NCBI RefSeq assembly: GCF_905115235.1
Contig: NC_051853.1
Coordinates: 48,729,467-48,793,466, forward strand
Length of the DNA: 64,000 nt
DNA from: Hermetia illucens
Taxonomy: Eukaryota > Arthropoda > Insecta > Diptera > Stratiomyidae
Direction of reading: 5' to 3'
Shown here: positions 23,298 to 35,200 of the stretch, piece by piece
How positions within the stretch are numbered: position 1 is the first letter of the stretch
How the letters are laid out: every line of letters starts with the position of its first letter
Position numbers and translations under genes: made by a program
Notes under the pieces: model-generated
What the model was told of the DNA's origin: nothing
What the model saw: the letters and a program-made list of their open reading frames with translations, nothing else
Databases searched by the model: none

Positions 23298-26200
23298 ATG
23301 CGAGTGACCAACATTCGCCGCGGTCGAATTTTCCGTATCTTCATTTGCATTTTGATAGCCATTCCAGTTGTGTATTTGCTGGCCACCTGGTCCGATGGCC
23401 ACAAGAAGGTACGCGAAGTATATCAGTCGAAGTTCGCAGCGCGCAGTGCAAGGGAGGCGCCTAGGCTTGTGGAGGGTGAGTATTGGTGTTGAAGAGGTGT
23501 TTTCATTCATGGAACTGAGAAGCGCATATTGTCCCCAAAAGTAAGCGCCTCCTTGCTTCCGCCTAACTTTCACTTTCTCCTGAAGTGCGTGAGGCTGGAA
23601 TTAACATGATCGGACTTCGTGGCTGCTCCTCCTGATCTGCCTTACAACTGACTAGACCGCTAAGTCCGGCTTTCGGGCATTATAGCGCAGTCTGGTCGTC
23701 CAAGGCCAACGAGCCACCTCTTGCGGTACTTACGCATTCTGAGCGAAATCGTGTAAACAAATGGCTCCGCGATGTGTGGGTAGCAATGCCTTAAGGGGGT
23801 CGTCACGACGCATCATTAAAACTAAATCAAATAAAGCGAACGTAAAAGTAATTAAAAATCGACTCCTGATCTGTGATAAAAGCTGGTTGTTTCTAGTTTT
23901 ATTTCAACGTGCAAACTCGTCTCGATATTCCAATATGTTCGAATTATTCATTGGGTTTTCATTAACTTCCATTGCCCACAGTCTAAGCATCTGAACAGGA
24001 AACATCAATCGCTAAACAAGCCAAAACCAATTCATTCGCTTATTGAAAATGTTCCAGTTCTAATTTAAGATAAGATAAAAGAGTCGTTGCCTTTGTTAAG
24101 TTTGCGCCATAACATTTGCAAGTGATGCCTAAAAGTCGCGCTTTACTCTATTAGGATTTTATCGATTCATGCTTTAAAATATAGAACAAATTTTATTTTC
24201 GGAAATATTGACGCCGCCATTCAATTTGTGATAATGAATTGAACAATATGGCTAGACATTGTCGTCAACCGGAAAAACGACAAATTTGAATTCTAAGGCT
24301 CATATCTGGAAGACCAGACTACGTGCTCTTCCGTGAGGTGCTCTTAATTATTTGACCATAGAATTGTCACTATTGGGGGCCAATGAAATTAAGCCGAAAC
24401 ATCATTCACTCAAGTGACTGAGATTAGATTAGGGATGCAGGGAGTAACTCTACTTTGGGCGTACCTCTCCTGGCATTTGTTAACATTTCCAAAATCAATT
24501 ATTGGTGTTCTCTCATGAAGACTCATAGAAGATTTAATTACTCCTACGCGCCATCATGCACGGTCCGCTGAAATGCACTTCAATTCCTTCCAAGACTTCC
24601 TGATAATCCTACATTTTTCTCTACCGTTCTGCTCCATGTGCTTCTGAGCGACATTCTCGTCATCCAAAACTGGAATTGTCGCCCCGCCCTAATGTGTGAC
24701 ATATCCCATTGCTACTTTCGCCTTCTGATCAACTTATCCAATGGTAACAACACGACGGACAAATACTACCACCACCAAGTATAGAAGAAACAGTCCGTGC
24801 AATTCTTCGGCCTGAAAATCATAAGTCCCCAGGAGCCGATGGAATTACAGCCGAATTGGTTAAATATGGAGGCGATCAATTACACCAAGTGGATCATCAA
24901 CTTTTGCTCAGGGTATGGGACAGCGAATGAATGCCTGACGACTGGCAAAGAGGCATTATCTGTCTCATACTTAAAAAGGGAGATATCACACCGTGCAACA
25001 ATTATAGAGGTACCACGTTGCTGAGTACCATCTGCGGCAAGCGATGAAAAAACTGTTGGAATATGGACATCAGTTGCACCACCTCTTCATTGACTTTAAA
25101 GCCGCCGGATAGCTGAGTGGTTAGAGCACAAGGCTGTCGTACAGAAGGTCGCGGTTCAAATCTAGCTGGTGGCAGTGGGATTTGTATCGTGATTTAACGT
25201 CGGATATCAGTCGACTCAGCTGTGAATGAGTACCTGAGTCAAATCAGGGTAATAATCTCGGTAATACTGACCACATTGTCAATGAAGGCAAGGCAAAGTA
25301 TATGGTGGCAACGTCAGCACCGAAAACCAAACAATCAACAACATCAAACCGCTCTGGTCAAACGGGAAGAATAAAGATAGGAGAATACAACTTTGAGACC
25401 GTTGATAATTTCTCCTATCTATGGTCGAAAATCACAACCGTTAACACAACGTGATGAAATCCGCGCATGGTTGGTGGCAGCCAACAGAGCCTATTTCAGC
25501 TTACAAAAACTGTTTCGCGCAAAACGTCTCACCATAAGTTCAGAGCTCTTACTGTGCAAGACAACGATCTTGCCAGTCCTCGTGCATTCCTCGGAAACAT
25601 GAGTTCTTAGCAAGACAAATTGCGAATTCTTATCGGCGTTTGAAAGTATAATCCTTCGAAGAATTTTTGGCCCTCTACAAGATGATAGACGATTCCATAG
25701 CCTATCATAGGGTCAAAGCTCTTACTCTACAAGACAATGATCTCCCCAGTCCTCACGTATTCCTCGGAGACTTGGGTTCTTAGCAAGAATAATTGCGAAC
25801 TCTTGGCCGCGTTCGAGAGAAGAATCCTCCGAAGAATTTTTGGCCCCCCTACATGAGGATGGACGATTCCGTAGCCTACATAACGACGAAATCTATGAGC
25901 GATACCATTACCGTCAAGTTGTGGATAAAATCCGGGTCAATAGGTTACGGTGGGCGGGTCACTTAATCCGTATGGATGAGGATGATCTAGCCCGGAAAGT
26001 CTATAAGGGCAATATTTATCGTAGGAAAAGAAGACGAGGCAGACCCTGCCTAAGATGAAGCGATGGCGTAGATCAGGACACCAAACAGTTTTTTGGGATA
26101 TCGAATTGGTGGACCTCGGCGCAAAACCGGGATGTCTAGAGTTCCTTATTATGACAGGCCTAGACCGGATAACGGTTGTTGCACCGTTGATGATGATGAT

Positions 26201-29200
26201 GATGTGATAACTTTCCGTGTGCTACTCCCATATAGAAGCACAACAAGAACATTAGCCTAGAACAGTCTCAACTTGATTTAGACAAGACAGCGAAGGCGGA
26301 TAGAGGGTTCTTATTGCGTCAAGCGACATGCAGCTTGGTTCCACTGTAGTCAGAAAGGACACTTCCTAGATATACAAATTGATCAACGATGCTTCGATTC
26401 TCTGCCCATTAATTCACATAGGAAGAATCCGACCCTACTTGCCTCTCTTTCTAAATTAAGAGCCATTTGGCCAAAGATCATGACATGCCAAGAGAGCAAA
26501 CTAATGTGACCAGGAAATCGAAAGATATCACGCTCCATTCAAGTAATCCACATCCTCAAGACAAAGCAGCAGAACATCATCGATAACAAGGAGAAATAAT
26601 ATCAATACAAAATGCAACACTAGCGATTTTACCTTGGTGCAACGCATGGCATTTTGCGGCATCATATGTCGTCTCTGGTAATAGCTATTATTTTTTCCGG
26701 ATTGTCCCTCTTGCGTAGAGCATGCCAGATACACTCCTGACGCTTTGGAAAGCCTTCTTGAAACCGGTGAAGCCTTTCAAGATGTTCTTTGATACTTTTC
26801 AGAATTATTTTACCTTTTATGTTTGCGGCAGAAGAAAGCACGCAAATACTCCTCCAATTGTCACAATTAAAATGGCTGCCCTTCTTTGGAATCTTAATGA
26901 CCGTTTCCTTCTTTCACTCTCTGGAAAAGTTTCGTATTTCCAGAAGATTTGTACGAGTGGAAATAGCAGATAATTCTGTGGGTAGACCGTCGAGCCAACG
27001 GTTTTACTACCTTTGATTGCATTAATGACTGATATGTTTTGTCTTCTGGTTGTAGGAACAATTCGTATCCGCATGTTACGGTGACTAGCCATTTCATCTA
27101 CAACAGATTATACTACACTGGATTGGATATGGTTGAGAATCTTGGCGAAGTGTTCCTTCCACTTGTTCAACTGCTCGTCATCGTGGGTGATAAGTCGATC
27201 GTTAACGTTCCTCACAGAACCATCGAAAGATTTGCGATCACATGCGGTATAAAGCCTTGAAAACTTTGTTGCGGCATCTTCTGCTTCTCTGAACCAGGGC
27301 AATAACAAATTCCCTTTTGTCACTGTGCACACTACAGCCCCGTCAATTTAACGCTAGCCACGACCCATCTCGTCGTGCCCGTTTATGTCAATTTGGCAGT
27401 TCTGCTGACTGTGGAATAAAAATGTTGAATGAAAATTGAGTTCCAGTGGTTTTGGAAAAGACGAAATCATAGTAGCGATTGTAATTTCAGATAATTTCAA
27501 CTCAAAATTTCCTGTTGCAATTAGCTAATTTCGCTAAAACCATTTGAATATGTCATATCAATTCAGCTTGCAGTGATTTTCGAATCAAAAAGCTCAAAAT
27601 CAAATGGAACGGGAATCGTTGCGATCGTAGACGCCCCGAAACCTCAAATGAAACGCGTTGAGTTTCGAACTTTCCGGGATTTCGTACGAAATCGGAGTTC
27701 GAGTGCGTCACAGTAGCGATCAATACAGCCTTGCGTTTATCAGCCCATTTTCACGATTCCGCAGTTAGCCAGATCTTGTGACGACCCTTCAGGACGTGGC
27801 CGACGACCTGCGTAGCACCCGCAAAAAAGAGCATTTTTGATGACGACCGAAAGCTCATTAATGTTCTCAGGTGGGTTACACAGGGTATCTGCCGTCCGAT
27901 TAGCAAGATATTTCTGTTATTGTTGAGCGACAGCTGGATTCTATAAGCGGTAGATGTCGAATTTGAGAAATCGTAGCTGACCCGCCCAGTCCAACAAGGA
28001 AGCAAAGTCAAACGGCCATTAGATGATGATCACTTTCGAGGCCGATTTCAGCGCCTCTCTTGTTACGCATCGGAAGACAACTGCTGATCACAAAGTGGTT
28101 AATCTCATTGTTCTTACAACGTTGGTCAGTCGAAACGCAACTGACCTTATGGCAACTGCAAAGCTTTGAACGTTAATTAAGTCCACAGATTTCCCATCAG
28201 TACCGTTACGGTCGGCAAGATCATGTTTCCCCTTAACATGTCCGGACAATGTGTTGTCAGAGCCCACCTTGGCATTCAGATCACCCATCATGATCACAAA
28301 GTCACGTTAAGGAAGCCTCTTCTGAACTGGATGTAATTGCTTTTAAAAAACATCCTTCTCCACGAAAGTCTCCAGTTAACCCGTTGGGGAGTTCCGTCCC
28401 CACGTACTCGAGGAGGGCGATCAGACCCAAGTCTGCAAGGAACTCATCTGAAGTGGCTCTGCCACGAAGCCTCACCGGAGGTTAGCTGGTACCATGGGAA
28501 CCGGGATGGCCCTCTGAGAGCATATGCTCTAGGAGAAATCCTGGAGGATGTGCTCTCGGCCCGGTTATTTGCGGCTGGCCCCCTAGTGGGAGTTTCATGG
28601 TGGTTGTGGTTATGCCTACATCGCGGGCAGAGCTCCTCGGAGTTTAAGCGTGGAGTTGCGCTGTACAACTCGGGTGCCGTACCCCTTAGTTGCGGCAGAG
28701 GTGTTAGATAGGCCTCGCATCCACTGGTATGAATGCTGAGCCTGCACTCAGTATAAACCAGGACCGCTGTGCTTGCATGGCGGGGCTCTGATTGTAGTCC
28801 CAAAATCAATCCGTGTCCGAAGAGGACCGTGGGATTAAGCCTTCACGGCAGGTACTCACGTTAAACCCCCAGGACTTTCCACGGAAGTCTGAAGGCCGTA
28901 GTCCCCAAGATATAACTAACATGAACTAAAACCGGGGCCATAGCATAGCATTTGCTTGGAACAGAAGCATTGCAATCACATCAAAAGAAGGTAGGCCTCA
29001 TCAAGAACTACCATTCGGTTAGCTACGAAGAATTGTGCCATAAATTGTACCTGTTTTTGGAAGATCTGAATAAGCAATTACAAAATGTCTTCTTTTTTAG
29101 CCTTTCTGCCGTTCACAAGCAGGGTCAGCTCGTCGTCGTCGGTTGCGCCATTTTCTTCTACAAAAGCTTGATCCGAACGCAGTCTTCAAATCCCCATTCA

Positions 29201-32200
29201 GCGTATCAAGCCATCGCTGTTTCGGCCGGCCGTTTGGTCGCTTATCATCGACTTCGATGTTCAAATAAATCTTGGCAAGTGAATTCTCCTTATCGCGAAT
29301 TACGTGACCGTACCATCGAAGACGCCTCTCTCGTAATTTGTCCACGATCGGTGTAGCCCCATATCGACCGTGGATATCCTCTTTTCGGATGTGATTAAGG
29401 CGTATTACGTTACTAGTTCATCTTCTTCTCCATTACTGCGAGTCACCATTCATTTTATAGTCGGTCAACACTAAAAGTCATAGAGGGCGAAAGAGGGGGG
29501 CGGGGTGACGATACTGACGGTGTTACATGAGGTGATCATTCCATTTTTGGACAAGTTGAAACTGGATGCCCTGTGTGACAGTGTCCATAACAAGAACGAA
29601 GAGGAGGAGAGGGCGCTTCTTTGATGAAAACCGATAGAGACACGAAGCGGTTTTGATACACTCAACACACTTCGAACTTTACTTTTCGGATAACGGTCGA
29701 GTAATTTAACCTAGTTCACGAGTTCCTCAGGTGCTAGGTGTTGTCGTAAAGCATACCAGATGGGTCCGTGTGGCACACGGTCAGACGCTTTCTGCGGATC
29801 GAAAAATGCAATGTTAAGAGGGCGATGCTCCTCACGGTGTTTCTCCATACGTAACCGTATAGCGTGTATTGCGTCAGTAGTTTCACAATTCTTGATAGAT
29901 CCAACTTGGTTCACGGTTATATGGACGATTTCACGAATACGTTGTCAAGAAAGTGTTCATGGTGTTCACAACATGATATTATCTTGGAACCCGAAATTTA
30001 ATTGCGGGTTGAATGGAGAAGAAAGACTATTACGACGATGCAAAGGAACTTCGAGTTCGGAACCTGGTGCAATGTACGCTCTTTGTTCAGATTTGGCACT
30101 TTAGAGCGATCACCAGTAAAGTGGAAAAGTAAAAGATAGATGTCTTATTGGCCCAGGAAATAAAATATTTCGGCAGTGCTATAATTAAGTACCAAACGCG
30201 CATTATTTTCAAAAGCGGAAAAAGCCCTAATCTCGCGACATCATAGATTTCAGAACCTTTGATGAAAGGATTGGCGCGCTTTTCGTCATTTTAATGTTTA
30301 GGCAATCGACGTGCACGTTCCAATGAAAGACAGGTATGACTCAGTAAAAGATAGTCGGTTTCAGTAAGTATTGTATTGGCCTCGAACGACGTCAAAATAA
30401 TACTCGACGGGGTGGTCCACCACGGAAACACTAAGGACCATAGTCTTCTCGATATAAATGTGTAATGATATTAGAGGCTCATAGAATTCACTCCCAATAG
30501 AAGCACGGCAATCTTTCAATCCATTTGATCATATCCTCATTGAGAAATCTAGCATCCTTGATATGTGTTCATACCCCAGGAAAAACTGCGGCAGTGATCC
30601 CTATCTCATCAGAATCGATACCGCCGCTATCAGGTTCGATATTGAGAAAGTCGTTATTTTGATTTGTAGAATTATTAATTTGCTGTGGAATTAGACGTTG
30701 AAGTTGAGCGTCAACCTCTCGATCTCGTCACCTTGGGTTTGGATTCCGGTCGTCTTGGATGCCTGTATTCGTATTCGTGCTACTTCCCAGCTGTAGGCTT
30801 ATCGCTTCCATAGCATTAAGTGTGATGATAATGAAACTGAAGTATTGTCTCATTGAAATCTGAGACGGTTTGTATGCCCTATACTTCACAAAGGAGTGAA
30901 CAGGAGAAATACATTTGAAAAATCGTTAATTTTAAATGGAAATGCTTGAAGACTTTGAATAACAGTGGGGGTCATTTTCAACATGCATGGAGTAGCAGAT
31001 CTGCAGAAAATGCAGGAGCATCAATGAATAGCGGTTTTATTCTCTTCTAGTGTATTGATGGCCGAGACGATTTTGGTTTGGAGGAACACTCCGTATCTGT
31101 GTCAAATTCTCACTCCAGTTCCAGTTTCGAAATTTAAAGGTAGCTAGCCCACAAATCTCTATTCCTGTCTAAAAAGGCGAGGCTCAGTACTAAGAATCCT
31201 ACTATCGAATGTAAGGTATAAAGTAGTGTGCTTTCAACTACGCAGATGACTTGGCAATGGTTATGATCGGAAAACGTTCGGGAGACATGGAGGTCGAAGA
31301 AATCAGTACAGTAAAAACAACAAAATGAAGTTTCTCTGGAAAGAACTAATTTGACCTTGGCGGAAGACAAGATGGAAACGGTCAGAACAACGAACAGAAG
31401 AAAGAAAAGGACTATCGGTCAGTTTAAACCCGCCTATAAAATATCCGGAGATCATAATCGGCCGTAAATTGTGCTCCAAAAGGTATCTGAACGAGATGAA
31501 ATACAGCTGGAGTGGTGGGATCCATTTTGCTTAACGCGTCGACCATAATGCAGAAAAATTCACAGAAAAGAAAGAAAATAAATTCAGTTAGTAGTCTAAT
31601 GGCTTTGGGGTAGCGCTGTTTATAGCTGGTATGATCTCATCCCTCTCACTTGCTGGGGAAATGCGTTTGTTGTACTGGAAAAAAAGATAGACTCAGGGAT
31701 AACAAACACTGGACAAAGGCGTACGTTTAGGGCGTAGTCGTGTAATTATTGGCAACATAGAGAGGCCAAGTTCGCGAAGAGTCGATGGAAACACAACAGA
31801 ATGGATCGAAAGACCTCACGGAAAAACAAACCACCACCTTACGTAGTATCTCACAGAACCAGAAGTGGTTATACATATGCAGAGGCTCCTCAGTAGGAGT
31901 GCCAATTCATGCTGCTCATTGTCCGAGATTCGAGCGTGAGTGGAAGAGACGGAAGCTCTTCTTTTGATACTCCTCGAAAGCCAAGGAAACTTCAGTTTTT
32001 TACTAATCTTTAATATTTCCACGAAAATTGTAAATCTGTGGATATGTTGGGCCCTCATTGTATAATACGCTATGATCAAATAGTAAAATTTTTATTTTAT
32101 CTCCTTTAAAGCAACACACGTTGCCAACGTTTCATTTATTTGCTCTCTCGTCGCATTCTGTTTTTCCGGTTTCGGATTGTTTTCGAAACGTCACTCGAAC

Positions 32201-35200
32201 GATTATTGACTTGTCTCCATCTGAAACTCATAGATCCATGTCATATACCAGTAATTATGCGTTTCGGAAACTATGTCCTCAACAACCGTCTTTTGAAGTT
32301 GTTTTTACATGAAATTCAGGTTGTTAGGATGCACCCGGAAGTGACACTTCTCATAAGCAAACTTTCCACCACAATGTGCTTCATGCCACTCATCTGAAGT
32401 CACTCTTGTCGTCACTGGAGGTTTATTGGTGTCATGGGATTGAGATGGCCTTCCGACAGCATATTTTCCAGGAGAATTCGGCACGTTACACGCCCAGGAA
32501 CTTTACCGGAATGTGCTGAGCGTTTCCATATGTAGTGCCAAGTACACCAGCAATCTCTTTTAGGCAGGCTGGTATAATAATATTCGAGCACCATTTCTTT
32601 CACTTTTTTGACGTCTTCGTCGATACTACTATACGACGACTTTTAAATTCTTTCTATCACTCTTATGCCCGAGTTCTCGACAGAACAGGCTCCTCAAAGG
32701 CTTTTTGCAAGATTTTTAATGCATCAGCATATAAACTTCCTGGACGCTATAGTATCAAGCAGTCTTCGTCAGATTCTGTGTGCTCCAGTTCGTTGTAGGT
32801 GAGCCCAGTGTTAACCTTCCTTAGAAATGTTTGTGCAGTTCAACCTATAGCGGCCCCCTATTGTTCCATTTCAACCAGAGTTATTTTTTTCTTGAACAAG
32901 CCTCTATTTTTCGATACCGAGGCATTAACTGCCCCCGTAATACGTGATATCTCCCGCAGTGCAACAATTATAAAGGTATAAGTGGTTGAGTGCCATCTAT
33001 AAGATACTCTCCGCTATCTTCCTAGACCGGATAACCATTATTGGCATATACATCCAGGCAAATTTACAACAAATCAGTTGCATCATGTTTCCATCGACTT
33101 CAAGGCCACGTATGATAACATGGACGGCCATAACAGAATTTGGTATTCCGTCAAAATTAATATGACAATGCTCTTATAAGTCCTCATGTCTTTCTCGGAA
33201 GCTTGAGGTTTTAGCAAAAAAAATTACCAACTTTCAACCGCGTTTGAGAGAAAAAAATTCTCCGACGAATTTTCGGCCCCTTACAAGAGGATGAACGTTT
33301 CCGTAGTCTATATAACATTGAAATTGATGACCGATATCGCGACCGTCTGCTCGCCTATAATATCGCGTTGAAGCAGCACCTAATCCATATGGGTAAGGAT
33401 GATCCTATCCGGAAAGTCTATAAGGGCAATATCTATGGTGGAAAAGGAATACGTGGCGGGCCCCACTTGGAATGGAGCGATGGCGTAGACCAGGACGTCA
33501 TTTATTAAGGATGTCGAATTGACCCAAAACCGGGATGTCTGCTGTTCTTTATTAAGATAGGCCTAGACCTGACACTGGTTGTTGAGTCGTTGATAATCAT
33601 ACAAGCTTTATTTTCTGCATAAACTATTAAATGGAACATTAGTCATCTGCTGCAGGGGATGCTGTCTACCATATCATACCATTTTGTTGCGCTTGTATAG
33701 GTGATGCCGTTTAAAAAATGAACAATCTGTAACCTCATTTAACGAAAATTTGTTTCCAACTTATAGGTAATGTGAAGTTTTCATTTCTTGAAAACAGTCG
33801 TTTTTGAAGGCTTCCTTGGATTTATAATGCGCTCTTCAAGGGTCTAAGATTCTTATATTTGTTTGAAAAGATGAGGATTATTCCATTCACGATTCTTGAA
33901 AGGCAATCATTTTATCATTAACTTCAAACAAACACAAACTTCAAAAATAAACATCAATTAATTTCTTTCATTATTTTCTTCATCAGGTCTCGGTAACTTC
34001 GAACCCCGAAATCAGCCACAACGCGAAGGCCCTGGGGAATATGGAGAACCATATCATCTACCACCAGAAAAGAAAAACGAAGCAGATGCTTCAGAGATGG
34101 AGTATGGCATGAACATCGCTTGCTCAAATGCAATCTCCCTCGATCGTGCTATCAAAGACACTCGCCTGGAAGAGTGCCAACACTGGGACTATCCATACGA
34201 CTTGCCAACAACAAGCGTTATAATCGTATTCCACAACGAAGGCTGGTCGGTGCTGATGCGCACTGTACATTCCGTGATTAATCGCTCGCCAAAACATATG
34301 CTCCACGAAATTCTACTTGTCGACGATTTTTCAGATAAAGAGGACTTACAGGACAAATTGGAAAGCTACATTAAACGATTCAATGGAAAAGTTCGATTGA
34401 TTCGAAATTCAGAACGGGAAGGGTTGATCCGAACACGATCGCGAGGTGCTAAAGAAGCGACTGGTGAAGTGATCGTTTTTCTAGATGCACATTGTGAAGT
34501 GAACACGAATTGGTTACCTCCATTATTAGCTCCAATTTATCGCGACCGCACTGTAATGACTGTTCCTGTTATCGATGGAATCGATCATAAGACTTTCGAG
34601 TATCGACCAGTATATGCTGATGGCCATCATTATCGCGGTATATTTGAATGGGGTATGCTATACAAGGAAAATGAGGTGCCGAAGAGGGAACAGAAACGTC
34701 GTGCTCATAACAGCGAGCCTTACAAGAGTCCAACACATGCTGGCGGTCTGTTCGCCATGAACAGAGAATATTTCTTGGAACTTGGAGCCTATGATCCGGG
34801 CCTTTTAGTTTGGGGAGGAGAGAATTTCGAATTAAGTTTTAAAATTTGGCAATGTGGTGGCAGCATAGAATGGGTGCCATGTTCTCGAGTTGGACATGTT
34901 TACCGCGGATTCATGCCTTACAACTTTGGAAAATTGGGAGCTAAGAAGAAAGGACCTCTGATTACGATCAACTACAAACGAGTGATAGAGACTTGGTTTG
35001 ATGATAAATACAAAGAGTATTTCTACACCCGCGAGCCACTAGCTAGGTATTACGATATGGGCGACATTAGCGAGCAGTTGGCCCTGAAAAAGAAACTCCA
35101 ATGTAAGAGCTTCCAATGGTTCATGGACAACGTGGCCTACGATGTTTTCGATAAATTCCCTCCGTTACCGGCCAACCTACATTGGGGAGAACTTCGTTCG

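Noticed and set aside
25105-25180. Functional tRNA gene
   Set aside because: Box A and B are present, but the cloverleaf is poor, the same head plus non-tRNA body recurs at 45.1-45.4 kb, and it sits inside a LINE. It is a SINE.
28444-28809. 121-codon minus-strand frame in a GC-rich island
   Set aside because: The island matches a LINE 5' end found elsewhere in the window, and open frames on both strands follow from its base composition.
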